In this document: positions 18,717 through 30,210 of the stretch, piece by piece | Numbering within the stretch: the first letter of the stretch is position 1 | How the letters are laid out: every line of letters starts with the position of its first letter | Notes under the pieces: generated by a model | The model's database searches: none | What the model saw: only the letters and a program-made list of their open reading frames with translations | Told to the model about the DNA's origin: nothing | Assembly (NCBI GenBank): GCA_963709155.1 | Contig: CAVPVD010000003.1 | Coordinates: forward strand, 496,001-560,000 | DNA: 64,000 bases | Origin: Bog-159 sp963709155 | GTDB lineage: Bacteria; Acidobacteriota; Terriglobia; Bryobacterales; Bryobacteraceae | Direction of reading: 5' to 3' | Made by a program: the position numbers and the translations under genes

Positions 18717-19105
18717 TAAGTGACATCGAACCGAGTCACTCTCACAGTCAACATTCACACATCCGCCCCCTTCCCGCGACTGTCAACCCCGGACCGCATC
18801 GGTTAGTCGTCACCAACTTGGCGCGGAAGCACCCAGACGGCGCAGGTTTCGGCCGTTTTACTTGTCGAAGATCCTCGGCACACATCGGTTAAGACGACGC
18901 AGCGAAACTTGCAGAGTTTAGGGGCGGAGGGTTTGCAGGCCATCCACAATGGCCTAAGCATTCTTTCGGCACGATAAATAAACCGCGCCTCCAAAAGCGC
19001 TGCTCAGGGTGAAGCTGTAGATGCTCGGGCGGCGCGTTGTCTAGGACTTCATGGATTGTGTTCTCAAGAGTGTGCATATTGGGTTAATCATTGTTTAATC
19101 GAGCC
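18717..19105. other. Intergenic stretch without a recognised gene
   Basis: About 390 bp with lower GC towards its right end. Short reverse-strand frames exist (18803-18994, 18889-19077), but neither shows a family motif, a ribosome binding site or a convincing composition. It separates the two duplicated propeller units and may contain the promoter of the gene at 19106. Confidence 0.4.
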
Positions 19106-19603
19106 ATGACCCTATCAAAAGATGACCGAGACCTAAATAAACGACTTGCCTTCGAGTTGATGCTGGCGGAATTGGACGATAGGTATGTATTCGAAGCAGA
19201 TTTTTATATCGATGCACCACCATTCGGAGATCACATCTGCAAGACTACTTGGAGCGATTTGGAAGACGATGGATATATCGTAAGACCTCGCTCAAAAGGA
19301 TTTAACGGCTATCAACTTAATAGCGACGGATGGATACAAGGCTTAGCGTTACTAAATAGACTGCAAGCACCGCCTTTAGATGAGCATATTCCTAAACTAA
19401 TGGCGACGCTCAAGGGATACATCTCAAAATCCAGGGACGATGCGTTTGTCCCGCTTCAGCAAGTTATCAAAGATTCAGAGATTCCAGCAGCCACGGGCGC
19501 ACATTGCAGCGGCTGTCCTCTCCTGTATCCGAATTCCCCCCCGCACGGATCTCTAATGATCCTCGGAGCGAATCACCTCCCGCCCGTCAGGAGCGAGCCG
19601 TGA
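19106..19603 (+). CDS. Hypothetical protein, C-terminus probably lost
   Basis: 165 aa from the ATG at 19106 (MTLSKDDRDLNKRLAFELML). Codon use is distinctly more A/T-rich than its neighbours, which suggests transfer. Residues 1-135 look like a coherent helical/winged protein (FEADFYIDAPPFGDHICKTTWSDLEDDGYIVR.., LKGYISKSRDDAFVPLQQVIKDSEIP). After EIPAATG the sequence turns GC- and Pro-rich and loses the pattern, so the original 3' end was probably replaced during the rearrangement that placed a second propeller downstream. Function not recognised. Confidence 0.5.
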   Translation: MTLSKDDRDLNKRLAFELMLAELDDRYVFEADFYIDAPPFGDHICKTTWSDLEDDGYIVRPRSKGFNGYQLNSDGWIQGLALLNRLQAPPLDEHIPKLMATLKGYISKSRDDAFVPLQQVIKDSEIPAATGAHCSGCPLLYPNSPPHGSLMILGANHLPPVRSEP

Positions 19604-20161
19604 ATCCAGCCACAAACGCCAACCTCTCCCGCCACAGCTTCGCGGGCGGCGGCACTTTCGCGATCGCCGCGCGCCACGGCCTGGCGCACCCTTCACTGCC
19701 CCCAGCGACTGCATCACCATCGCCAACCATCAGTCCCGGACGCCATGGCCAGGCCATCACCATGGAAGTCATGGACCGCCCCGACACCGAGTTTGTCGCG
19801 GTCTGCGACCGCAAGTGCTTCAGCGAGGATTACGTTGAGTACTCCGAAAACGGCCCGCTCAAAGTGGCGCGCCGCCTCCCCGGCGCGGACTTCGAAACCT
19901 GGGGCGAACACCTTTTGGCGACGTCCGGTCGTGGCGGCGACTCCACGCAGTTGATCCATTTCACTACCGGGGAAATCTTCAATTTCGCGGCGCGGCGCGA
20001 TGCCATCCGCGACGCGCATCGAGCATTGGTAGCCGGCCCGCATCAAACCCCTCCGAAAAACTTTGCGCAGCGTGAGGCGATTGGCCCGCCGTTGCCGCTC
20101 TGTTACTGAAAGCAGTTTGGAAAAACCAAACTGCAAATACAATTTAACCGGAGAAAAACCA
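19604..20161 (+). pseudogene. Composite remnant: unknown fragment plus kinase 3'-end copy
   Basis: An open frame (19504-20109) spans two fossil pieces. About 19740-19935 encodes MDRPDTEFVAVCDRKC and EYSENGPLKVARRLPGADF, coding-like but not recognised. From 19945 the DNA matches the kinase 3' end at 17546-17668 and its downstream spacer (TTCACTACCG.GGAAATCTTC, then the same leader before the propeller start), with a deletion of about 48 bp near the old kinase stop. It is the left part of the duplicated unit whose right part is propeller copy 2. Not expected to make a functional protein. Confidence 0.65.
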
Positions 20162-21043
20162 ATGAAGCTCACTCAATTCGCTTATCGTCTCGTTCCTGGC
20201 GCCGCCACGGCCACCCTGTGTCTCGGCATCGCCATCACCGCCATCACCGCCTTCGCCGCCAAGAATCCTCTGAATGAACCGAACGGCCTGGCCGTCGATA
20301 GCAAGGGGAACCTGTATGTCGCCAACAGCGGGGGCAACAACATTCTGATGTTTAACTCCAAGTATCAGTACATGCCCGCCAAAACCCTCGTGCAGGCTGT
20401 TACCCATCCCACGGGCGTGGCGATCGATCCGATGGGCAACGTCTGGGTGGCGAACTATATCCAGGGCGCGGGCAGCGTCACCGAGTACAGCAACGGACAG
20501 CAGGTCAGCAGCGGCACCATTACCGAAGGCGTTGACTCGCCGCTGGCCATCGCCGCGGATGGCTCCGGAAACATCTGGGTGCAGAACGCGAACACCTATG
20601 TCGATGTGTACAGGCAGCCGGTGCTGGGGATAGGCGCACCGACATTGGCGCAAACCTTCAATGTCACCGGTCCGCTATATGGCATTTCGGTGTGGGAGAA
20701 TACGCTGGCGCTGGGCGCTCCGTCCGCTTTCGAAGTAGGCTTCGCCAATGCGCTGGTGACCCTGGAGAGGGGCTCGTTCGCGGGAGCCTACTCCTCCACT
20801 GGGAACGATTCCGGGCTCTCCATCGCGGCCGATCATCAAGGCGGCTTTTACATTAGCAACCTGGATGGATCGGTCAACCATGACTTGAACGGCGCCGAGG
20901 CTCTCTTCCTGCAATTGAGCTATGGGCCGGCGGGCACGGCGGTGGATCCGGTAAACCAGCGGGTGTACTTCTCCTGCCTTTCGTGCAACTACATCCAAGC
21001 GTACAGCACGACCACTGGACAGCTCCTCGAAACCATCCAGTAG
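20162..21043 (+). CDS. Secreted NHL-like beta-propeller protein, copy 2
   Basis: 293 aa from the ATG at 20162 (MKLTQFAYRLVPGAATATLCLGIAITAITAFA signal peptide), with GGAG 9 bases before it. It is collinear with copy 1 at 17792-18661: the first 80 mature residues are nearly identical, and divergence grows towards the C-terminal half (YGISVWENTLALGAPSAFEVGF against the copy 1 equivalent). The C-terminal pair is CLSC instead of CFEC. Its leader and terminator hairpin are also copied, so it arose by duplication of a unit of about 1.17 kb. Role unknown; probably extracytoplasmic. Confidence 0.82.
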   Translation: MKLTQFAYRLVPGAATATLCLGIAITAITAFAAKNPLNEPNGLAVDSKGNLYVANSGGNNILMFNSKYQYMPAKTLVQAVTHPTGVAIDPMGNVWVANYIQGAGSVTEYSNGQQVSSGTITEGVDSPLAIAADGSGNIWVQNANTYVDVYRQPVLGIGAPTLAQTFNVTGPLYGISVWENTLALGAPSAFEVGFANALVTLERGSFAGAYSSTGNDSGLSIAADHQGGFYISNLDGSVNHDLNGAEALFLQLSYGPAGTAVDPVNQRVYFSCLSCNYIQAYSTTTGQLLETIQ

Positions 21044-21069
21044 CTCCCTTTGGCGCAATCTATTCAGGG

Positions 21070-21095
21070 AACGGCGGACAGCACTGTTCGCCGTT
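21070..21095 (+). terminator. Hairpin terminator after propeller copy 2
   Basis: Arms AACGGCGGACAG / CTGTTCGCCGTT with a 2-base loop and one mismatch, followed by TT. It is the counterpart of the hairpin at 18686-18716. Confidence 0.55.
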
Positions 21096-21096
21096 T

Positions 21097-21771
21097 TCAC
21101 ACTTCCACTGCCATCACCGCCCGACAAAAGCGGGACTTAAAAGTCCCGCCGGCATTACCGGAGGGGGAAATCCTGAAGATCGTGCCGCAGCCGTTGCAGT
21201 TTGGGTTGAATCCCCCTATAAGGGTCGTCCCATAGAAGTCGTCATCGACAGCCTGGAGAAGGATTTCACCATCGGCGCATCCGGGTTGAGGACAGAAGCT
21301 ATAAATCGTGGTGAACTGGCCGGCTTGGGCGCAAAAAGTGTAAAGGGTCGAGAAATCTCCCTTGGGGGAGATCTTAAAGACCGTGCCGCAGCCGTCCGGG
21401 GAGGCGCAGTTGGGTCCGGCGGTGACGGTCGTTCCATAGAAGCTGCCGTCCGAATCCAGAAGCAAGCCGCCGAACGGGTAGGCGCCGTCGGAACTGTTGA
21501 AGAAGTGCAGGGTGGTGAGGGCGCCGGCCGGAGTCATTTTGAATACGCTGCCGCAGCCCAGGTCGTAAAGCGTACACGACCCGCCAAAGGCGGTGGTGCC
21601 ATACAGATTGCCATCGGTACCCTGGACCAGCGGCGCATTCAACGGGGCGGCGCCGTTCGAATAGTTGAAATCGACCAGATCGGTGAAGGTTTGGGCGGAC
21701 GCAGCGACTGCCGACGCCGCGCCGGCCAGAAGCAGCGCGCATGCGGTGGTGCGGGAGAAGAGACCGGACAT
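21097..21771 (-). pseudogene. GloVer-repeat secreted protein truncated by a REP element
   Basis: 224 aa. Signal peptide MSGLFSRTTACALLLAGAASAVAASA, then about five GloVer repeats (LVQGTDGNLYGTTAFGG.., SVFKMTPAGALTTLHFF, GLLLDSDGSFYGTT, GTVFKISPKGDFSTLY). The repeat structure stops inside a unit (GTIFRISPSGNAGG) exactly where the family A repeat at 21130-21153 begins; the last residues (TFKSRFCRAV..) are encoded by the repeat and beyond. Family members usually run for several more repeats, so the 3' part has been lost. The protein may still be made and exported. Confidence 0.7.
21130..21153. repeat. Family A repeat, left half, inside 3' end of GloVer gene
   Basis: GCGGGACTTAAAAGTCCCGC followed by CGGC. 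It marks the point at which the reading frame of the 21097-21771 gene stops resembling its family. Confidence 0.75.
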
Positions 21772-21894
21772 TCGAATCCTCCTTCGGGTGGGGGGGCCCC
21801 GGGGCAGAATTGCCCGCCCTACAATTGTTCGATTGTACGTCAGACGGTCGCGGGTGGATGCGTCTGGGGTACTGCCTGCAGGGACTACCGCGCT

Positions 21895-23442
21895 CTACTG
21901 CGGCTTCAGGCCGAAGGCGTAGACATTGGAATCCCAGGTGGTGACAAACACTTTGCCTCCCGAGATGGAGATGCCGCTGAAGTGCGTCCAGCCGGGCATG
22001 GTTTCTCCGCTTGAAAACAGTTCCTTGCCGGTGGCGGCGTCGAAGGCATAGAGCACGGCGTGACCGGTGTGCTTGGCAATGCGTTCGGCCGAACTATACA
22101 GTCCGCCTTCGGTGCCCTTGGACTGGCGGGCGAACTCGCCGTTCGAGATGGCGAAGACCACGCCGCCGGCCACGATGGGGGGCTCCGGCAGATTCATGTC
22201 GCGCGAAATCCAGGCGGGCTCGGCCGCGAGCTTGCCATCCGTTTCCACGATGCGAAAAGCCATGATGCTGCCGTTGGGCGCTTCGCCATTGGCCAGCGGG
22301 AACTTCGCGCCGCTGGCGGCGGGACCTTCGGCGGGGACGTAGAGCCAGCGATTTTTCTGATCGTCGAGGGCGGTGGCGAAGGCGCCCCAGAATCCGCGGC
22401 CGGCGAAGTCGGCGTCCTCATTAGCCATTACCGGGCTGCGATAGAGCGGCGTCTTGTGATCCGGTCCACCGATGTGTTGCGCATCGAGCAGATACACCAC
22501 GCCTTCCTTGCCGCCGGCCGCTACAACTTCCCGTCCGCCGATGGAGAAGACGGTGGGCGACATGGATCCCATATCCAGATCTTTGCGCGTGAGGTAGTTG
22601 TGATTGGCGGGCGTGAAGTAGTCGACCAGCTTCAGGTCTTTGACCGATAGCTGCAGGATGGTATCCGGGAACTGGCCGCGGCTGGCATCGTAAGAGCCGT
22701 CGCCGGTCTGGGCGTAGACCATGCCGTGCTCGCTGACAGCGACACCGGCGCGTCCCCAGATGCCGGCGCCGCCGTTGGCCGCCTGGAAGAATTGCACGGT
22801 GTGATCGGGCGCGCCGAGGTCCATCGCATACACGCCCGAGCGCGCGCCGTTGCAACCCTGGGAGGTGTTGGTATAGAGCACATTGTTTATCAGGTTCAGG
22901 CTCCAATTCTTGGAAAACGGGGGCACGAATTTCTGGGGCGGGGTGCGGTCCTCACCGTTGATGGCGTTGAGCGTATGCAGCTTGCCGTCGCTGCCGATGA
23001 CGAAGACGGTGGCCTTCAGACCTTCTTTGCGAATGAGCGGCGTATCGTTGAGCGCGTTGGGGCACAGCCAGAAAGGCTGGGAGTGGGGCTTGCCTTCCGG
23101 CTCGAACGACTTCTTCCATATCAATTTGCCGGAGTCGGCATCCAGGGCGAAGAGGTTGTCGGATGCGCCGCCTACGATTACGATTTCGGCCATCCCCTTG
23201 TCGGTGGTGACCCATTCGACATTGACTGGCGCGGTGAGCGAGTTCAATTCACGCGGCTGGTTATCGAGGTGCGTTTTCCAGAGGAGGGTGATGGATTTGG
23301 CGGTATCGCGGTTGAGGTCGGTTTCTTCGGGGCTCCAGCCGGTGCGCTGCGGATCGTGGCCGTAGGAGAGCCAGTTGGCCGCGATGAGATGGGAGAGCAG
23401 GAGAAGCGGGACAGAGAGTGCGAGGGCGATTTTCGTTTTCAT
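21895..23442 (-). CDS. Exported PQQ-like beta-propeller repeat protein
   Basis: 515 aa from the ATG at 23442 (MKTKIALALSVPLLLLSHLIAANW signal peptide). It has PQQ-binding-like blades: NLFALDADSGKLIWKKSF, VFVIGSDGKLHTLNAINGE, GVYAMDLGAP, VVYLLDAQHIGG, VLYAFDAATGKELFSSGE and KVFVTTWDSNVYAFGLKPQ at the C-terminus. The start YGHDPQRTGWSPEE is typical of the pyrrolo-quinoline-quinone repeat family annotated in Acidobacteria. No cytochrome c domain (CxxCH) is present, so electron transfer as in quinoprotein dehydrogenases is not supported. An outer-membrane-assembly or binding role is possible. Confidence 0.82.
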   Translation of the reverse strand: MKTKIALALSVPLLLLSHLIAANWLSYGHDPQRTGWSPEETDLNRDTAKSITLLWKTHLDNQPRELNSLTAPVNVEWVTTDKGMAEIVIVGGASDNLFALDADSGKLIWKKSFEPEGKPHSQPFWLCPNALNDTPLIRKEGLKATVFVIGSDGKLHTLNAINGEDRTPPQKFVPPFSKNWSLNLINNVLYTNTSQGCNGARSGVYAMDLGAPDHTVQFFQAANGGAGIWGRAGVAVSEHGMVYAQTGDGSYDASRGQFPDTILQLSVKDLKLVDYFTPANHNYLTRKDLDMGSMSPTVFSIGGREVVAAGGKEGVVYLLDAQHIGGPDHKTPLYRSPVMANEDADFAGRGFWGAFATALDDQKNRWLYVPAEGPAASGAKFPLANGEAPNGSIMAFRIVETDGKLAAEPAWISRDMNLPEPPIVAGGVVFAISNGEFARQSKGTEGGLYSSAERIAKHTGHAVLYAFDAATGKELFSSGETMPGWTHFSGISISGGKVFVTTWDSNVYAFGLKPQ

Positions 23443-23462
23443 ATATGTCAAAAGGCAAAGAT

Positions 23463-23531
23463 CGGGTCTAGAGACCCTCTGCAGGCGTAGACGCCTGCCC
23501 CACAAGCCGGCTGAAAGCCGGCTGCCACAAT
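23463..23531. repeat. Family C followed by family B repeat
   Basis: GGGTCTAGAGACCC and GCAGGCGTAGACGCCTGC with CCCCAC (C), then GCCGGCTGAAAGCCGGCTGC (B). It lies between the RraA-like and PQQ-like genes, which point the same way. Confidence 0.75.
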
Positions 23532-23547
23532 TCAGTAATACGAGGGG

Positions 23548-24420
23548 TCATGGCTTTCCCAATTTTTGCTTCAGGTAGTCTTCGTACTCCTTCTTTAGGG
23601 CCGGGTCGCGGGGGCTGGGATAAATGTCGGTGGATTTGTATTTCCCGGTCTTGAATTTCATTTGGGTCCACTCGTCGTGGATGTGGGTTTCGTCGGCCTT
23701 GTCGACCACCTGCTTCACCAGTTGCGGGGGGATGAAGTAGACGCCCTCGCTATCGCCGAAAACGACGTCGCCCGGCATGACAGTGGCGCCGCCGATGCGG
23801 ATGGGAATGTTGATGCCGGTCAACATCACGTTTCGGATGGGCGTAGGGTGGACGCCACGGCAATAGACCGACATGTCGATGGGTTGGATGCCTTCGAGAT
23901 CGCGGATGGCGCCATCCACGACGAGGCCGGTTCCGGTGGTGGCATAAATATAGGTTGCCAGGTTGTCGCCCACGATGGTGCCTTCTTCGACTTTACCGAA
24001 CATATCGACCACCAGGACGTCACCGGGCTTGAGGAGGTCGAGGACGCGCTGATTGCCGTTATCGCGGAGGCCTTTGGATTTGGCGTCGGCTTCCATGATA
24101 TCGCCGATATCGGGGCGGGCGGGCATGAACTGGGCGGTGACGGCGCGGCCTACCAGCTTGCGATTGGGATGCAGGATGCGCCAGTTGCCCTCGTATTGAT
24201 TGCGAAATCCGGCGCCGGGCAGGATGGCCCAGACTTCTTCGGCGGAGAGGCCTTTCACTTTTTCCAGAATGGCATCGGGGACCTTGGGGCGCCCATCGTC
24301 GAAGCGATCGAAGGGATTGTGCGAGGTGTAGCGCAACATCTCGTCATGCGAGAAGGTGAAGAGCTGGGCGTCGAGGGGAGCGAGGAGCAGGGGCAACGCC
24401 AGCAAGTGGAAGAACTTCAT
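23548..24420 (-). CDS. RraA-like / HMG-aldolase family protein with signal peptide
   Basis: 290 aa. MKFFHLLALPLLLAPLDAQ is a signal peptide, unusual for this family. The core (about 95-240) has the class II pyruvate aldolase/RraA pattern: GRAVTAQF, LLKPGDVLVVDMFG, GDNLATYIYATTGTGLVVDGAIRD (GD..N.. and the R-D pair that binds substrate and metal), and PGDVVFGDSEGVYFIP. Cytoplasmic relatives cleave 4-hydroxy-4-methyl-2-oxoglutarate or decarboxylate oxaloacetate; others inhibit RNase E. Export argues against the RNase role. An N-terminal extension of about 70 residues and a Lys-rich tail are added. The neighbour downstream is the PQQ-like propeller. Confidence 0.8.
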   Translation of the reverse strand: MKFFHLLALPLLLAPLDAQLFTFSHDEMLRYTSHNPFDRFDDGRPKVPDAILEKVKGLSAEEVWAILPGAGFRNQYEGNWRILHPNRKLVGRAVTAQFMPARPDIGDIMEADAKSKGLRDNGNQRVLDLLKPGDVLVVDMFGKVEEGTIVGDNLATYIYATTGTGLVVDGAIRDLEGIQPIDMSVYCRGVHPTPIRNVMLTGINIPIRIGGATVMPGDVVFGDSEGVYFIPPQLVKQVVDKADETHIHDEWTQMKFKTGKYKSTDIYPSPRDPALKKEYEDYLKQKLGKP

Positions 24421-24446
24421 GGGGTGAAATGTAGCACGGCGCAGAG

Positions 24447-24487
24447 AGGGTCTGGAGACCCTCTGCAGGCCTGGAGGCCTGCCCCAC
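24447..24487. repeat. Family C repeat
   Basis: GAGGGTCTGGAGACCCTC then GCAGGCCTGGAGGCCTGC and CCCCAC, just upstream of the RraA-like gene start. Confidence 0.7.
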
Positions 24488-24514
24488 TACTAATTCGTGA
24501 CGATCAAAGCCTAT

Positions 24515-24574
24515 GTGGGTGATGGGTTGTGGGTTATTGGTGATGGGTTGTCGGTGATAGGTTATGGGTGGTGG
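24515..24574. repeat. Degenerate G/T-rich short tandem repeat
   Basis: About eight imperfect units of 6-8 bases of the form (G)TGATGGGTT or GTGGGTTAT over 60 bp. Strand composition is very skewed (almost no C). No gene lies here. Confidence 0.6.
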
Positions 24575-24664
24575 GACGGAACCGGGCGGAACGGTTTTTG
24601 GGGACAGATTGGGCGGACTGCTTGGGGTCGTTTGCCAGGTTGTCAAAGAGCAGGGGGCGGCGAG

Positions 24665-25252
24665 CTAACGGGTATCCTGGGAGAGGGGCGCGCACGAGAG
24701 CGGCCGGGCGTCCGGGGCGCCGGACATTACGTATGCGGGCGGCGGGGCGGGCCGGTGCGCGGGAGTTGTGACGGCGGGTTCGCTTTTCACCGGCTGCACG
24801 GGCTCCGGCTGGGTGCACTCCGGCTGGGTGCGGGCGTGGCGCTCGTTTTGTAACTGCTTCAATTCGCGCATGGCGGTGCTGAAAGAACGCTCGAGGCGGG
24901 CGCGTTGAGCGGAGACGCGATCGAGCAGGGCGAACTGTTTTGCGCCCGTGTCGGTGGCGGTGAAGATCGTCTCTTCGATGCGATCGGTGCGCATGAGCAG
25001 CCAATGGGCGACGGCCATGCGTTCGAGCAGGATTCTTTCGGTGGGGGCTTGGGGCTGCCACTCGGATTCGAGGACATCCCAGAGCTGCTGGTAGGCGGCT
25101 GCGTCTTCGTGGATGAGGACGACGTCGCGGGCGCGGAGCCCGAAGGTGAGGGCGTTGAGGCGGACGGCGGCCTTGCCTTCCGGGGAGACCGGCCCGGTGG
25201 AGTGTTGCGCGTTCTGGCGGTTGGCCTGGTGTTGTTTGCGGGAAATCAGCAT
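24665..25252 (-). CDS. Conserved hypothetical (ANR.NA..STGP family)
   Basis: 195 aa. The N-terminus SRKQHQANRQNAQHSTGPVSPEGKAAVRLNALTFGL is the signature of a family that is very common, often in many copies, in Acidobacteria genomes and has no known function. The middle (45-145) is helical (ERILLERMAVAHWLLMRTDRIEETIF, RARLERSFSTAMRELKQLQNER); the tail is Pro-rich and low in complexity (PECTQPEPVQPVKSEPAV). Cytoplasmic, no signal peptide. It stands alone, with repeats on both sides. Confidence 0.75.
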   Translation of the reverse strand: MLISRKQHQANRQNAQHSTGPVSPEGKAAVRLNALTFGLRARDVVLIHEDAAAYQQLWDVLESEWQPQAPTERILLERMAVAHWLLMRTDRIEETIFTATDTGAKQFALLDRVSAQRARLERSFSTAMRELKQLQNERHARTQPECTQPEPVQPVKSEPAVTTPAHRPAPPPAYVMSGAPDARPLSCAPLSQDTR

Positions 25253-25423
25253 GAGTTATTCCTTGGGGTTGGATTTGGGGATGGGATGAGGCGTCCATAC
25301 CCGATTTCATTTTAGGGCCGAGGTGGATGGGGGGCGGGGGTATGTGGAGGACGGGAAGTTAGTAAGTGGTGTGGGTGCAGTTAGATGCGACGGAGGATTA
25401 AATTATGCAGATTGGTCACCGGA

Positions 25424-25467
25424 GCGGGACTTAAAAGTCCCGCCGGCACGCTGAAGCGTGCGCCCCG
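25424..25467. repeat. Family A repeat, full unit
   Basis: Same arrangement as 5246-5289, with the last bases changed (GCGCCCCG instead of GCGCCACG). It adjoins the small open frame at 25458-25613. Confidence 0.8.
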
Positions 25468-25613
25468 CGGCGACGGCCGGGCTGGTGGCGGGCCTGGGGA
25501 TTGCCGCTCTTTTTGCGGTTTTGCGGAATAACTGGCTGGCGCGTCCGAGCCAGGCCGAATTGCGGTACGAAGAGGTACCGGCGGACCAGTTGGTGAGGTT
25601 GGAGCTGTCTTGA
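25458..25613 (+). pseudogene. Small membrane protein or 3' remnant of a lost gene
   Basis: GTG at 25458, inside the family A repeat, opens 51 codons: one hydrophobic helix (TAGLVAGLGIAALFAVLRNNW) and an acidic tail ending EEVPADQLVRLELS. Composition is coding-like, but the start lies in the repeat and no ribosome binding site is visible. I read it as the 3' end of a membrane-protein gene whose 5' part was removed at the repeat; a genuine 51-aa protein is the alternative. Confidence 0.4.
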
Positions 25614-25618
25614 GACCA

Positions 25619-25664
25619 GAGCCGGCTGAAAGCCGGCTGCGGCCAGGATTGGCCGCCCCACAAT
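25619..25664. repeat. Family B repeat
   Basis: GAGCCGGCTGAAAGCCGGCTG followed by GGCCAGGATTGGCC and GCCCCAC. It lies 20 bp before the priA start. Confidence 0.7.
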
Positions 25665-25684
25665 CGGACCCGCTATCCTAAGAT

Positions 25685-28108
<2,424 letters not shown>

Positions 28109-28120
28109 GGCCGGGCGTTT

Positions 28121-28158
28121 CTCGCAAAGGCGCAAAGGTGAACGCAAAGGACGCAAGA
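28121..28158. repeat. Family D repeat
   Basis: CTCGCAAAGGCGCAAAGG.. followed by CGCAAAGGACGC, immediately downstream of priA. Related to 3469-3512 and 51468-51512. Confidence 0.5.
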
Positions 28159-28243
28159 GCGCAGCCAGGAAGGTCACACGTCGCTTCGCTGGAGGAGCGT
28201 TCCAGAGCGTGGGCGCGCTAAACCTCGGGGGTGGGATGCCAGA

Positions 28244-28656
28244 TCACGCGGTCAGGCAGCAGCGCGCATGCCGGGCAAGGAGTTCGGCCAATCTTTCCCA
28301 GATCGCCTTGTCCGCCGCCGATTCGCCCTGATGCCGCCGCGGAAAGCCGACAATCAGTGCGTGATCGGGATCCTCTTCAATCGGGTCAGAAGCCACGTCG
28401 AGTCGATATCCGTTTGCGGATATCTCGCGGACATGGCCAACGTGAAGAGTAACCCCCTCATTGTGCGGTCTGAACCGGCGAAGCTTTGCCAGCGTACCTC
28501 ACCTACCAGACTGACCGACAGGCCGTCATTATCTTGACCCTTGGCACGCGGGATGAAAGCACTCTTCCTGACCTGGACAGGAGCCGAACGCCTGAGGCAC
28601 TCAGGATCAACGCCCCTGGCTATTATCCCCTGGCATGCGACAGATTGCGGGCTCAT
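28244..28656 (-). CDS. Hypothetical, second gene of a two-gene operon, frameshifted
   Basis: Two frames join into a 137-aa protein. Frame 1 (from the ATG at 28656) reads MSPQSVACQGIIARGVDPECLRR, SAFIPRAKGQDNDGLSVSLVGEVRWQ. Frame 2 continues RRFRPHNEGVTLHVGHVREI, RLDVASDPIEEDPDHALIVGFPRR and ends LLARHARCCLTA at 28244. The break is at about 28481-28487, and one added base joins the frames. Both halves have clear coding character. The ATG overlaps the stop of the upstream gene as ATGA. The FIPR....DGLSVS pattern is one I have seen in uncharacterised proteins; no function is known to me. Confidence 0.6.
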
Positions 28657-29276
28657 GCCGCTTGAACGTGCTTGGGCGACCTATTGTCAAGAGCCCAGTT
28701 GATCCATTTCAAAGCAGACTCTGGACTCGGGCGTTCCTCGATGCCATAGTTGTCGTCGTCTGAATGGTAAAGATAGGGCGCCTCGCCTTGGATCGAAGGG
28801 AACACGAACTCCACATTTCTGCCATCGCGGGTCCAAAGCAATCGAATTGCGCCGTCCGGATCCGAATAAACGTCGGTGGCGGCGACATGGAAATTCAGCC
28901 CCTTCAGGCTGACGAGCATCTGATGCGTTTGCACGTGTGCCCGTTCAGCAGGTCGCACACTCCCGGAGGCCCTATCCTGGGGAGGGTCCATGAGGCGAGT
29001 GACAGCGGAGCCGGTTTCACCAAGAAGCCAGTTCCGAATGGGACTCATGACAAACCGATCATAGATGGCTACGGTAGCTTGTCCGATATCTGGTTTCAAT
29101 GCTCCGAGGTCCTCGACAGTCACAAGGCCCATATCCACGTATACGTCACTACCAAGGCGCCAAACATTGACATAGTTCACGAAAGCGGGGACCTGAAAAT
29201 TGCGGATCTCGTCGGCTTCTATGTCAACGACCCTGACCTTCAAGCCGGGGGGCCCAGTTTGAGCATCTTCTGGCAT
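28653..29276 (-). CDS. Hypothetical, first gene of a two-gene operon
   Basis: 207 aa, cytoplasmic. The N-terminal part (VPAFVNYVNVWRLGSDVYVDMGLVTVEDL, AIYDRFVMSP) looks like a short beta domain of DUF3467 type. The C-terminal part (IRLLWTRDGRNVEFVFPSIQGEAPYLYHSDDDNYGIEERPSPESALKWINWALD) looks like a second small alpha/beta domain. The stop overlaps the ATG of the next gene (ATGA), a tight coupling. Function not recognised. A two-component regulatory or toxin-antitoxin-like role is possible only because of the small size and overlap. Confidence 0.6.
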   Translation of the reverse strand: MPEDAQTGPPGLKVRVVDIEADEIRNFQVPAFVNYVNVWRLGSDVYVDMGLVTVEDLGALKPDIGQATVAIYDRFVMSPIRNWLLGETGSAVTRLMDPPQDRASGSVRPAERAHVQTHQMLVSLKGLNFHVAATDVYSDPDGAIRLLWTRDGRNVEFVFPSIQGEAPYLYHSDDDNYGIEERPSPESALKWINWALDNRSPKHVQAA

Positions 29277-29346
29277 CAGGCGTTTTCCGAGCGGTGCGCC
29301 TTTGTCATCATAACCGAAATACCAAGACCAAAGAATGGGCGGAGGG

Positions 29347-30180
<834 letters not shown>

Positions 30181-30210
30181 GACTGAATCATAACCGCAAT
30201 TCATGGGGCT

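Noticed and set aside
18889..19077. 62-aa reverse ORF divergent from 19106
   Set aside because: No motif, weak start and composition not different from noncoding DNA.
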